Assembly: GCA_015178975.1 (NCBI GenBank)
Contig: WHVD01000072.1
Span: forward strand, 371,135-435,134
Source: Hysterangium stoloniferum
Taxonomy: Eukaryota > Basidiomycota > Agaricomycetes > Hysterangiales > Hysterangiaceae
Length of the DNA stretch: 64,000 bases
Reading direction: 5' to 3'
A program made the translations under genes and the position numbers. Of this stretch, positions 32,861 through 45,021 are shown in pieces. Position 1 is the first letter of the stretch; each line of letters begins with the position of its first letter. Under the pieces are notes generated by a model that worked only from the letters and a program-made list of their open reading frames with translations, did no database searches and was not told the DNA's origin.

Positions 32861-33234
32861 CGTGACAAATATAATATCTCAGTCAACACACAGTGAGAAT
32901 CGACTGACTTATACGAAGTACCTGTGACAAATATAATATCTACCATAAAGAAAATAACGAGTTAACACGGTTGTAGAAGATGAACTAGAGATGGGTAACG
33001 TACCTCAGTCGACACACAGTGAGAATCGACTGAGGTATAATGTGATAGCCTTGGCTGTTCTTATACGTAGTTTAAGGGTGAGAAAATGAAGAAACGAAAA
33101 ATATCGGAGAAATATAGGACATGGTAATCGAAATTGTTGTCAGACACGATCGGTACCTCGTGACCCTGTGGTATAGTGTAATGACCTTATTTGTTCTCGT
33201 GATCGGAAGCATGCAGTAGCCCTTCAATTACAAC
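32861..33234 (-). repeat. Solo LTR of the copia family, with a partial second copy
   Basis: 32923-33234 matches the copia LTRs at 5808-6122 and 10519-10825 and keeps more CpG than they do. A truncated copy of the same LTR end (32861-32922, with an internal gap) precedes it directly. No 5-bp duplicate was found at the borders, so a rearrangement after insertion is likely. Confidence 0.82.
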
Positions 33235-36200
33235 GGATTCCAACGTGAGAGACGAACTACAGGTGTTTGCGGAACACCCATTTGCATTAAATAGCATATT
33301 ATGTATTATTATGGATTCAAAGGAATGTTTTCTTTTTTTTTAAAAAAAAAAAGCTAAAGACTGAGAAAACGAGAAATAAAAAGGAAGTAAACATTAAAGA
33401 CGGCTTAAAGTCAGCCTACCACCGTCCTTGTCGTTTGCGTTCCCAGTTTGGCCGAATGATATTTTTCATCAAGAATCACTGATTATTGCTGAAGAAAGTT
33501 ATCGGACAGAAAGTCTCTAGAGTAGATCGACTCACTATCTCGGCCGCAGTCCGGGCAGTACGCATAGGTTAATCCCCCGAATGTTTTCATAATATGATTC
33601 TCATGGCATGATCAGCATTGAATTACTTCAGTTGCATGGAATACACAGGAGTGATCAGGAGTCGACACATCATCGTTGTGTTACCCGTTCAATTGTTCGA
33701 AATGGTATGTACATGTATAGGGCTAGGCATATTATATTAATTACTTTATTTTAGCTGCTGTTGAGAGACGAGCAGTGACCACACGGGATGTAGAATTGCA
33801 AGTTGCATATGGTTCGAAGAAGGGATAAGCGCTGAAAAATAAATGTGGACAGTCAATTGTGGATTCCTCGTTAATTGAGCTGCAGTGTCACGATCTGTAA
33901 GGAAAGAAACGAGAATGGGGATTGTATTAGGCAGCACGCTGTGGTACACCTAGATTCGTGGTCAGAAGATCTAGTGATCAACTTCAGAGTAACCGCGATT
34001 ATTCCTTCACGGACGCCCAGAGCCGCCGGTTTGGACTTGTTTGCATTACGATATGACTGCTAAGCTAAGTCTGTTTCATCGATGGACGTAAGACGAGCTG
34101 AAAGGTCAAAGATTATAAACATATCGTACGAGGGTGGCCCGATGAGCGGAAAAACCATATTCAACTGGTTGGTTAGATCAGTGAGAAGCGTGTTGTCGTC
34201 AAAGAATATTTGCAAGGCCGAAATATCTTCCTCCTTACCAATGTCTGCCTTTAAGGTCCTGATACAAGTGCACCGTATTTACCCCATGCTGTGGGCCTGC
34301 ATGCCCCGAATTTAATTCCAAGATTTATGTCACCATTCAAGTCCGCCATCACCCCCTGCGCTCCTTTTGAGTTGCTTTTTTTTAGAAAATTCCCTTCTTT
34401 AATTTTTTTTTTTATGGATCGTGGCTTCCGTTTTGTCTTTCTTCATGTCATGCCCGCTTTAGATCTGTGTTGAATCGTAATTTGCACTGCTGGTTAGTTA
34501 CAATAATGTTCCCTCTGATAAAAATATATCAATGTTTCAAATGACTGTTTTATTATTGCAGAATGCTTTAAAATATTTTAATAATTTGAAAAATAATCTG
34601 AGCCGTGCAGACGACTAAACTGGTGACAATGCACAGCACACATACCGCGCGTACCACGCGTACCGTACATACCTCCATTTCGACTTTTTTGAATCTACTA
34701 TCGGCCGGTTTAACTCTTTGTTAAAAATATATAGTGTGTACGAACAGACCAAGTTAAGTTCAAATTACTAGGTTACTGTAAAGTGCTGTATAGCCGATTG
34801 TGAATATCCTTATGTATACTATGGTATACCCCAAAGGAAGCTGCGAGCGTCCTCAACAGCTTGCAAAACAACATCAATAAATTTCAACACTCCTGACTCA
34901 TATTATTTTATTTTATTTGTCACCGTTGTTTCATTAATTTCTGGAATACAATTACCGAAATCAAGTGACTAGTTACATATCAATAAAACTGTAGAAGTTT
35001 AACAATATAAGCGCACGGGAATCGTACAAGGTTGATAACGCTTGGAGGACCTTTCGCATACCGGACCGCGCGGCTTGAACAGACACCAGGAAAACATTAT
35101 GCTATCTAGCAATTATTAGGCACTGTCTAGTGTGAGCTTCGGACTACATTGAGGCAGCATAAAGAGTAGTAGTCTGTTCAAACGGTAGCTGACAACCTAA
35201 TGAAGAGTAAAAAGGATAACACTTAATTTGAACTCAAGTCTTGTTTCCCCTTTGGCCTCTGGATCGCTAATCCCTTAAAAGGACGTCCAGGCAAGCCAAC
35301 GACAGGGTTTGTCTATTCTTAGAAGAGTGGCTGCTCCCACCCTTGTGTGGCTGATCACGAGAGAAGGACCTGGGGCTGGAGAAGAAATGGGGTATCATCG
35401 GTAGCAGACTCCTCGAGGATGACATGAGCGGATCATTGACGAGAGTTCCACACGACGGAATGGTACTCTGACCAGAAGAAAGAAAGGGGGAAAAGGTCAT
35501 AAAAGGAGTTTGTTCTGAGCTCTCCCTTGCATTTCTGCAAGTAATCTATCCATGTGGCCTCATTTTTGTGAAATTCATTGTTTTCTTTCATCCCCCCCCT
35601 TATATATATATTTATATTTAGCTGGCAAAGATATGCACTATTTACTTTGCGATTATATATGTCTTTACTAAGCATGGGAAAAAATCAACTGGCAACCTTA
35701 TCAATTGAAAAGCGCTGTAAACTTTGCGGAATATCTCATCGAGAATGAAATCTCGCTTGCGGCGCTCGATTGAACATATATGAGTGGTTACGATAAATAA
35801 AAATCAGACTTCGGAGCCGCCCACACGTATCTAGGCTTTCATCATCAAAGAAGCGACTCTGACGTAAACTCAAATGATGCACTAGAACATAGTTGGATTG
35901 TTTAACACTGCGATTGTCGCTGACCTGCAAGTCGCTGAAAGAATCTTCGAAAAGAAAAATATATCACAATTCCTACTGTAGTCACAAATATCTCAAATCG
36001 GAGATTGCTGAAAATTTTCAACAAAGCGGAAATACTATTTCTTGGTAAAGTGGAGTTAATGAAAATATGTGAGAGAGTGTAGCTGGAGATAGGATGGGAG
36101 GATGGTGCGAGTGTGTCACGATCATGCTTCGCAAAACTGCTCAGACCACAAAAGTCTGTGAGATTTCATTACAGCCTTAATTCAATGCCATTACGTTTCC

Positions 36201-36829
36201 GGTCGTCCCGAACAGACCAAATATTGTGACCCTAAATCAACGCTGGCAGGATCGAATTCGCCGAAAACAGGCTCTAGAGTATGTCCGAGAAAGCTACAAC
36301 TTTTTGAGAATTCTCGGGAATCTCAACAATCTGAAAAACTCTCCGGGAATTTTCCAAAGTGAACTATATATCCTATACAAGTTCCCGCGAAGCCCTCGGG
36401 GTCCGAATATCGGGGAGACTCCATGTTCCCCCCACCCTCATGACCTTTACAGCATACGCCGAAAAATGAGCCTCGAGCATGCGACATGCTTCCAACGTAA
36501 CCCATCGTATGCCTGAGAGTATTTTCGCCGGCTGGCGTTTGCATGCATCGCAAGGCACTACCAGCGGCAGTTTGATTTGCACACTTTTCGTTACTCTCAC
36601 ATAAACTACAGAACGGGAGTATATTTGACACATGTCTGATGACGTTTTGGCCAGTTCAAATCGTTCTCCAGGGGGACTGTTACGCCACGGTTATCGCGGT
36701 TGGTTTCCTATCAAAAGTCCGGAAATACATCACAGATGGTGTACAGCCTGAGGATCATCACATATATAAACATCTGTCGAGCTCGGTTCGTTTATACCCT
36801 CTTCCAAAGCTCACCATCAGTCAGATATT
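33235..36829. other. Intergenic stretch, no gene recognised
   Basis: 3.6 kb without a convincing gene. Notable only are a T10/A11 palindrome at about 33332-33353, able to form a hairpin, an AT dinucleotide run near 35600-35625, and a frame of 96 codons at 36226-36516 with no family resemblance. Upstream of 36830 it should contain the promoter of BTB protein 2. Confidence 0.4.
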
Positions 36830-37843
36830 ATGGCACCAACGACTTATATAAATTCGGACGAATGTGCATTTCTACAGGCCAGCAACAATCACGATTTAGT
36901 TAACAGAAAAGTTGCCTCGAATAATGCCCCCGTTGAGGCATTTCTCCACGAGAGGCGACCCCGACACAACAAGAAATTTTATCTTGACAACGGCATTATC
37001 TTTCGTGTATGTATTCAAGTGCCAAGTCCTTCAAAAAACTGATCGCTGCCCTTTCGATTAGGCTGGTAATGAGCTTTTTAAGGTTCCCGCGGAGCGATTA
37101 ACCCATCGCTCACCTGTATTCGCCGATATGTTCACTTTCAATCCGTGCACCAAAGGGGGCTGGGGCGTTGTTGAAGGCCATTCCGATCACAAACCGATTG
37201 TTCTTCCACAGGTAGATCCGCTTGATTTTACTCGACTGCTGGCCCTGCTATATCTACGGTGCGCTTTCCGCTCTTAAACTAGGATGTTTTTCCCAGATAT
37301 TCATTCCTGTTCCACGGTCGCCAGGAGTACTGAATCCGATGCCTACACCTCTACCTGGAAGTACTCGGAATGGTCTTCGATCCTGAGGCTCGGTCATAAA
37401 TATCAGATGGACACTGTGGTTGCCCTCGCTAAAAGGAAGCTCGACGAAATAGACGCGTTTCCATCCCCCGTTGTACAGATTGAGTATGGGCGACGATATG
37501 ACTGTCCTGCGTGGGTCAGAGCTGGCTATATCGAGCTCATTACCCGCGCGGTGCCCCCGTTGAGCGTTGCTGAGGGCGAAGCACTAGGAATGGCGGACAT
37601 CCTTCGGTGTGCACAAGCAAGAGAAGAATATCACATTAGGTAGAGTCTATACTTACTATAATGCCCGTTAGCTAATCTTATATGCATTTAGTGTCGGTTA
37701 TCGCTACGGTAATTGTTTATGAGAGGTGTTTCTTAGTCTCATATACTAATTTTAGACTCTTTCCAGACATAGACCATATTGTAGACAAGATATTTAGAGG
37801 TCACATACCCAAACGGTCTTCGAAGTATATATTTCCCCAATAA
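36830..37843 (+). CDS. BTB/POZ domain protein 2
   Basis: Likely exons 36830-37006, 37062-37258, 37283-37639, 37756-37843 (272 residues). BTB landmarks are KKFYLDNGIIFR, ELFKVPAERL, VDPLDFTRLLALLYL, WSSILRLGHKYQMDTVVALAKRKL in pieces, EYGRRYDCPAWVRAGYIEL and a final-exon DIDHIVDKIFRGHIP. Introns 1 and 3 (55 and 116 nt) are ordinary GT-AG. The gap between exons 2 and 3 is odd: only removal of a 24-nt GTGCGC...ACTAG segment (37259-37282) keeps the frame. The more intron-like 38-nt option (to 37296) shifts it. So either a very short intron or a frame break exists here. Partner and role unknown; adjacent to BTB protein 3 on the same strand. Confidence 0.68.
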
Positions 37844-38178
37844 TCTTCAAGTTAATTGGCTCAGCTGTAAATATCGACCTCCTTGATCGTGTATTCACAT
37901 GTAATTTGCATGGACAATAAATATCAACTCTTCCCTTACTAAACGTTTTGTACTTCTGTGCTTGTTTACGTTGTATCCCACGTCCATGTCCGTCTTTCTA
38001 CTCGCGACACATGGTTAATTGCAGGACCATGCTTCATACATGCGGCATTCGTTTGAACTGATAAATACCAAGATCTGGGATAATCAAATCCTTTGGTACA
38101 TCTTTCGATTTTGCACTCACTCAACGAGCCTGGCAAACTTAAACGAAGGCTGTCGGAAGTGCTCTGGAACAAGCTCAT

Positions 38179-39319
38179 ATGGCTGCAGTATACAGGAATC
38201 AACTGCTCGATTTACGCGAAGTATACGAGTATGCAGTAGAAGACCAGGGGGTGGAGAATTGTAGAACTGCATCACCAGTGTCAGTGTGTGAACCGAGTCC
38301 CCGAGCTCAAGTTGGGGAGTTGTCAAGGTGCGACCGGTTTATAGCCGGTACACCCCCTTCCGAGGCTCCGGTCGAGATCGAGACCTCCAAGTATCACAAA
38401 GAGTATTACTTGAGTGATGGGCTGATTTTTCTCGTGAGTTTTTCACTGATCTCCCGGAAAGAATCTGACGCTTTGGAACCCAACCAGGTGGAGGAAAAGC
38501 TCTTCAGAGTTCCAAAATATATGCTCGAGAACAAATCATCTTTGCTACATGCTAGGTTCGCGGTTGAAGTTACCCAAGAAGGCCGGGGACTGTACGAGCA
38601 CACGCCACTCGAAATGCCAGATGTCGCAAGCACTGACTTTGGGCACTTGTTGGCACTCTTACACCCGTTGTGAGTGCTTAGCATCGCAACTCACACATCT
38701 CAAAATTTATTTTCGATTTCTGGACTTGAAGGTCAACGGACTGGGCTACGTCCATGCCGTCGTGGGGGCACGCTCGCTGGTTCTCCATTCTCAAGCTCGC
38801 ATACAAGTTCGAGATGTATGATATCCGAAATCAGGCCATCATCAGGCTTCACCAAATCGATGGTTTCCCTAGTCCTACGGACAAAATAGACTCTGGGAAG
38901 AAATATGGATACAAGCCTTGGATTAGGGATGGGTTTCTGAAGTTGATCACTCGTGAGACTCCGTCGTTGAGTGAAGAGGAAGGGGCGGTCTTGGGGCTGA
39001 AAGATGCATTGCGCTGTGCATCAGCCAGAGAAGAATATTACAAACACCCCAATTCGTGAGCGAGTTTGGCCATGCTACATTTATGTTGAGTTCAATAAAT
39101 TCGCAACATATTATGTAGACCATACACGGTGAAACGTATACAACACGTGCAATACGGCTATTCGAATTATCGTGAGGAGATAACATGTAAGAGTACTCTG
39201 ATTCGTTCGTATTGACCAATGCTAATAGTTATGGAGACACCGGCCCTAATCTCGAAATTGCCAACTCTATTCTGGATAAGATATTTGGGAAGGAGATTCC
39301 CAAAGTGGGAGAAGTGTGA
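38179..39319 (+). CDS. BTB/POZ domain protein 3
   Basis: Four exons: 38179-38433, 38488-38669, 38732-39055, 39229-39319; 852 nt, 283 residues. A longer N-terminal leader than in the paralogues (about 70 residues, low complexity) precedes KEYYLSDGLIFL. Then come VEEKLFRVPKYMLEN, STDFGHLLALLHPL, HARWFSILKLAYKFEMYDI and KKYGYKPWIRDGFLKLIT. A 173-nt last intron leads to a short exon with ANSILDKIFGKEIP, the same ending type as BTB proteins 2 and 4. Intron 1 is exactly 54 nt and stop-free, so unspliced RNA would add 18 residues in the BTB core. BTB domains mediate protein contacts; the partner is unknown. Confidence 0.82.
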
Positions 39320-40001
39320 GGGGCGCAGGTGCTCATTTTCGGAGGTGTTATGGACAGTTAAAGTTGATAGCAGTCTGAGGCTGTTTTCGTTTGATATTTT
39401 GAAATCCATACCCATATAGTGTTAAGAGAGAGCAGAGAGAGAGCAGCGCAAGCACAGGAATCGGTGTCGAGTTGTTCAGAGAACATACTACGATGGTCAT
39501 TAGGATTGTGGATGTAATAGCTCGGTAATAATAGAATAGGGCTGTGCTGTTCAAGACTCGACATTTATGGACGTCTCATCTCTGATCTTGAAATATGTAT
39601 TTTAAAACAATAGTACACACGGGCAGGCACGTACCTGTACTGGTCCAACTAATCCAATAGTGCCACCGAGAGTCGTATTTTAGTTCGCTTCCACATGATA
39701 ATTTTCTTGAAAACAATATTTTATAAGCAAACTTGACCGTTCTCATTTCAAGTGTCTAATAATAGTTAGCGGTTGCATATCACGTGTATCATTTCTGGGC
39801 GCCGTCATGTCAGACAGCTTCGCCAAATCCGAAGCGATGGTCACACCGGATTTCTCACTGACTGCCAGTACTAACTGCGCATTCAATAAACTTGTTCTAC
39901 TAGTATGAAATTTGGTTTATAGTCTTACCGGGCTCAAGCTAATATCGAATCTAGCTAACGTCACGGCAGCAGCCTGAACCGCTGCATACTCCTAGCCTAC
40001 C
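39320..40001. other. Intergenic, no gene recognised
   Basis: About 0.7 kb between two plus-strand genes. A short GA repeat (AGAGAGAGCAGAGAGAGAGC, about 39425-39445) is the only local feature noticed. Confidence 0.45.
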
Positions 40002-40807
40002 ATGTCTAATCCAACATCCGCAATTCCTCCTTTTATCCCAGGTCTGCTTATCGTTAGCCTGCTCATTGTCGTATGCCTTTCAATAGGATGGAGGAACTAT
40101 TTGCGCAGGGGCCTTCCGCGGACAACTGCTGTTTCTCGAGTGTGGAATTGGGAGGGGCTGGGGCAAGAAAGCGAGAGTCCGAAACCGGAGAAGCCGAAGA
40201 TGTGGGACGTGGGGGTTTCTAAGACCAATGATGAGGTTTTAATAAAGATGGGAGACGGATGGGAGAAGATTATGGTGAGTGTACCCGAAGCCTTTCATGA
40301 AGAATGTGATCGAAAGTTTAACTATGTTCCACTTTGCAGCCACTATCTGCTGCTCCCATCAATCACGATTTATTAAATCCTAGCGTAATTGAAAATATTA
40401 AGGAACCCCCAGATTCTCCTGATCGAGGACATATTCGACGTTTTCCTGACTTCAGCTTCCTTCCTCCCCCCTCACGGCGAGACAAGCAAAAACACAGCTC
40501 GCAAAGCGTAGCTTCACCCACAACATTACGAGCGTCCAGTCTTCACCACCTCCAAGTATCTGTCATTATATCTATGCCCAAACCCACGCCATTCACACCC
40601 TTACGACTACAGAACGAATCAGACTCACCATTAGCAGGAAAACACCCGTATACCGAGCCGAACGACTCACTGCCCCAATCAAACGAAGACCACGGTGAAG
40701 ATGCAGAAGAAATACCTGAGGTAGCCTTCGGAGTCATTGTGGTACCGTGGTTGAAAGAGGGGGATGAAGGGCTTGATATGACAAAGGGGAAGGCTCCGTC
40801 GTCATGA
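40002..40807 (+). CDS. Hypothetical single-pass membrane protein (paralogue of the 28879 gene)
   Basis: Two exons, 40002-40274 and 40340-40807, over a 65-nt GT-AG intron in phase 0; 246 residues. A membrane segment lies near the N-terminus (residues about 12-31, GLLIVSLLIVVCLSIGW), followed by a basic RRGLPR, an acidic part, and MWDVGVSKTND with GWEKIM at the junction. The second exon starts PLSAAPINHD and is Pro/Ser-rich, with LQVSVIISMPKP and EEIPEVAFGVIVVPWLKE near the end. The last two motifs and the junction are shared with the minus-strand gene at 28879-29730, which has one more intron. The predicted topology is a short N-terminus, one helix and a long C-terminal tail. No enzyme motif; role unknown. 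Confidence 0.78.
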
Positions 40808-42927
40808 TGTTATTACGCGCCACGAGGAGGAGTACACCTTGTCTGCGACTTTTATCCGTGACATCATGACACCACGATTCATTTATGTCGACACTTGACC
40901 CAAAGTACGGACCACCCGCATTCAACCCCGAGCACGTTTTCAACTCACAAATTCCCATATCTACCACCCCCCATAGATATCTCTCTAATCCCCCTTATCG
41001 ATGAAGATTTGGAGATGGTCAGGCGGATAGCCTGATGATCCCTCCCCGACGGGTCCGCGCATTCGCTTTGCAGCTATTCATGCTATTCACGTAGGATCCC
41101 CAGTGTAATTTTACATACCATCCTTGGACGTTGTGACCACCAGCTTGGTCTACTATTGTTATTATTTTTTTATGAGGTTCTTTAAGAAGACCACGAGTGA
41201 TATGCGATAGATACAGGTAATCGGGTAATTCTGAACGCACCACAAGATATTTATAGTTTATAGCTTGACGGAACAAACAACTACTGTACGTGAAAAATTA
41301 GCTCGCATTGGCGGTTGGCATGCACATGGGTGGCTTTGGTGTGGTGGGCAATCAAGCGCCGTCATTTTATGATGCAGTCTAGATCTTCAAGTGAAAAACC
41401 CGTGCCATGTGATAAGTCATCCATACCAAGGGATTTCTCATATCTGATTGCCAGTGAGGAAAGTGGATGTAAGCCTGGCGCCCCAGTCTTACTCATTGTC
41501 CTTTTGTTCCACTCCCTTGTTCCACTCCCTTTGTTCTACCACGTGATCACAGCATATAAAGCCTAGGTAGTTTTCCTTCTCTTTCCTTACCGTACGCTGC
41601 ACTTGCCTGTATCCTGTCTTGTTCTGGACAATACACCGTGGTCCTGTCAACTTGTGTGACCGCCAGTGATCCCAATTGAGGACGGGATTACAGTGGATGC
41701 CATTTTGTTTAGATCCCCACTTTGGAGAGATCAGTCCTCACAGTGTACTATTATGTATGTTCTTAATCTGGCAAAGAACCATCGTGATGAAAAGGTGATA
41801 TAAGAGCCTGGTGGGTTATGTGCATGAAAGTACAGGCGTGCTGAGTGACGAGGGGAGTCGGATGCAACATAACCTAACCAGTCTCGTGTGATCCTGCTAG
41901 CAAAATAAATATTGCTCGTCCACTCTGGAGAAGCGTGTCATCCTTGTGTAGGGGCCATGCGGTTATTGATAACGCAGTCCCGGAACCGTTGGAATGACAC
42001 CCAGCATTCAGGTCATTTTGGCCATTGCTATCTTTAAACCCTTACAAACTCGATCCTGATACACCGGTGCCTGTTCCCTAGACGACAACGATGTGCCAGT
42101 TGGTGCCAGAGAAGATTGCCCTGCGCTGCTTCAATCTCATGCATCCCTTGTAACAGATGTGATGTGATTGATAGGCCTTATAGCATGTGGGCCTTACTTC
42201 CTTTCGGTTCTTGTCATCTGCGCTGTGGTTACTCCTCGAACACCTTCACCTTCGGTGGTAGTCTTAGAGGGACAGTTCCTGGACCCCGCCGTTTTTGTGT
42301 CCACACAGAAGCGCAGATCCTTTGTTGAGAGGATGGAGGGTACGGGTACATCAAATCCTGCGCTGCCGACAGTCCTTGGGCGACCCACGAGGCCCAGGGA
42401 GACGGAGCATCTAAGCTGTGAAAATAGAAGCTATCATTGGTTAAGCCTGAGGCACAACACAAGTATATTATGGATTTTCAAGTTAATCACGGGATACTAC
42501 CGGGAGTTTTCCGGCACAGTAGCTGGGAAGAGGACGTGCCCCATCCACCGCGTCGAGCACCATGTACGATTTTTCATTATAGACGGTCCTTGGTCCCTGC
42601 GAGTCCTAATCCTTAAATTCCAAGATCTTGCTTTGTGAATATATACTATATACACGCAAGCTTACATGAGCATAGGTGCCAAGTACTAAGTAGCATACTT
42701 ACATTCTTGTCAATAGATGGATCCCCACTCTCGTACTTTGCCCCCAACTCCCTATTTCCTAGCTAATCTCTATCCCTCCCCGCCGTACTCCCCCCCCTCT
42801 CTCTCGTCCTGACAACTTTCTGTCTCAACGCCTTCTCCTTCAGCTCATTCTCCATTCTTTCCAACGAACTGGGCTATCCACAACCCGTCAGCAAATGCGC
42901 CTCATCAATCCAAACCAAACAACGAAA
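40808..42927. other. Mostly unassigned; one weak open frame
   Basis: No gene could be established. A frame at 42168-42638 (156 codons, plus) starts with a hydrophobic stretch (GPYFLSVLVICAVV) that could be a signal anchor, then Pro/Arg-rich sequence. It has no family resemblance and no paralogue in the window. It could be a small membrane protein or chance. Confidence 0.3.
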
Positions 42928-44907
42928 TTAACGCACCCTTCCCCCGCCCCCGCCACCATCCCTCTCTGTATCAACCTCCATACGATCAATCAACCTCCGA
43001 GACGATCCGGATTCCTTATCTCCTCTATTCTTTCCCTTATCCCTCTCCCTCTCCCTGTTGCGCTCCATCTCACGTGTGCTGTCTCGGCCGCTGGATATAC
43101 TCGGACTCCTCCCATGACCACCTACTCTCCTAGATCCGGGACTCGGGCTCTTTCTCACAGGGCTCAAACTTGCTCTGTCACCCCCACCTCTTCTTCTACC
43201 CCCCTCGCCGCGTCTTGAGCTCGGACCTCTCCGTGATCCAGGACCAGGGCTAGGACTTGCCCTCGTCGTGCGTTGTCTCTTTGTAGGCCTCCTGGGGGAA
43301 CGAGACCTCGACCTCGAGCGTGATATCGATCGAGAAGGGGATGGGGAACGAGGGCGCGAACGGTGATGAGACGGCGAAGAACGGCGGCGCGGTGGACGTT
43401 GAGACGGCGGGGAGCGTTTTCGGGGCGCCAATAATGGGGAGAGGGGGCGGCGCGTTGGGATTCCGCTTGGTGAGACGGGCCGGCGGCGGGATGTGCTTGG
43501 CGAGCCGGCCCCTCGTCTGACCGGGGGAGTGCGACTTCGACTGCGGCTGCGGCTGCCTGACAGGCTTCGAGTGAGCGTGAAGCTGCGTGCGCGGGGACGG
43601 CGGGAGCGGGAATGAGAGTGGGAGTGTGACGCTGGCGTGCGGGGCGGACTGCCGCGGGAGGCGCGCCTTAGAGGTTGTGAGTCGCGGCTGGGAGGGGAAG
43701 CACGTCCACTACGCATAGGTGGTGTATCGTCGCGAGCACCTCGTGGAGGCGGCCCATCGCGGCCTCCCCTTCTGGCCCCTCGTCTGGGCGGACTGTCGTT
43801 TCTCCTCATGCTCAGTGAGCGTCTCCTCCCTCCACCTGGTGAACCTCTCCTCCTCGGCGGAGGCGGCGTATGAGATCTAGATGATCTAGACGGGGAATAT
43901 GAGTAACGACGACCAGAGGGCGGGCTGCGTCTTCGTGGGGGGGAGCGTCGTCTTGGAGGACTACGCCTACGGGATGGGGGCGAACCCCGACGGCCAGACG
44001 GTGGACTACGACCGCCTGGAGCAGAATCACGGGGTCCACCGGGCGATGGACTACGGGAAAATGAACGGCGACGGGGAGGTGTGCGAGAGGCACGTGGCGG
44101 ACGCTGACCAGAAAGATGTCAGATAAAAATGCGTCAAAACAATAACAGTAGGATACGAACCCCCCCCGCCGCGTCCTCCCCATCCATTATCTCTCCCTCT
44201 CCCACGTCCCCTCTCCCCCTCCCACCCGCCACCGCCACCGCCACCGCCACCTCTTCCTCTGCCTCGTCCCCTTCCACCAAATCCATCCGTCCTCTCTTTC
44301 TCCCTAATCTCATCCAACCTCCTTCTTGCCCTCTCTTCGAACATCTTCTCATCCCCTTTATTCGCATTACGCATCTCCGCCTTCTTCGCATCAACAAAAC
44401 TCTGAGGTATACCTGCAGGCGACGCCTGCGCCTCAAGGAGCAGGCTCCACAGCGCGGTCATGAATGCAGATGTGGATTTGGTAAGGAAACCAGTAAGATT
44501 TATTTGCATTTTACGGGGGTCAGGTGTCTATTGTCAAATGTATTGTCAGCGCAAGGTTGACGAGCGGAGTTGAGTGAGACATGCCGGTTGCGATTCGTCC
44601 TCTAAAAGACCCATCGCGTATTCTACAACGAGTTCATCTTCCAGCCCGACGAGCTCGGTGACTTTTTGTGTTATCCACGGTCTTAAAACTTGCAGATTAA
44701 CTTTCCGCATGTCGACCTGTGCATTTGGGTGGTGTTGATTATGAGCAGACGAGTCCCAACCCGAGATAGAGTGCACGCTTCCGGGCCACATACCTTTTTT
44801 TCAAACGACGGTGGAAACTTCATCGACTTGAGAAGTTTCGTCTCTTTGTCTGAGAATCTACGATCCTGATCTGTAGATGTACCTCTGAAGAATCCTGCGT
44901 CTGCCAT
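42928..44907 (-). CDS. SRRM1: SRRM1-like splicing factor (PWI domain, RS tail)
   Basis: Exons 44907-44794, 44716-44585, 44527-44161 and 44103-42928. The N-terminus (AGFFRGTSTDQDRRFSDKE, SMKFPPSFEKK) and PWI domain (VNLQVLRPWITQKVTELVG, then KMQINLTGFL and SLLLEAQASPAGIP) match SRRM1/SRm160. The PWI domain binds nucleic acid, and the protein bridges exon-bound factors in the spliceosome. A Gly/Arg region follows, then an RS tail of about 390 residues with repeated SRSRS and RRRSPP. Intron 2 has a GC donor (GCATGT) and an AG acceptor. At the exon 3-4 junction a run of eight G (44160-44167) makes the frame one base too long for the clear RS frame. This may be a sequencing slip, a real mutation, or an unusual splice. 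Divergent from the ERV25-like gene, 114 bp away. Confidence 0.88.
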
Positions 44908-45021
44908 CTTTGCCTGCGAATCACGGGTGAAGACAGAGAGGCAAGGTGAAGAAGAGCAAGGGGCACGTGACAATTCAGACACCGATGCGCGCGCTACGTT
45001 GATTTGTGTGTTCGTCTCGTC
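44908..45021. promoter_or_regulatory. Shared promoter region of the SRRM1-like and ERV25-like genes
   Basis: Only 114 bp separate the two divergent start codons, so 5' UTRs and core promoters of both genes must overlap or start here. No TATA box is visible. The stretch is GC-rich near 44988-45000, as in many housekeeping promoters. Confidence 0.5.

Noticed and set aside
34082-34473. Two overlapping plus-strand frames as a gene
   Set aside because: Low-complexity ends and no domain; no consistent splice model.
42168-42638. Small membrane protein gene
   Set aside because: A hydrophobic stretch alone is weak evidence; no paralogue, intron pattern or known motif, so not called as CDS.
43320-44126. 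Plus-strand frames opposite the RS tail
   Set aside because: Shadow frames of Arg/Ser/Pro-rich codons on the minus strand, where the SRRM1-like gene is well supported.
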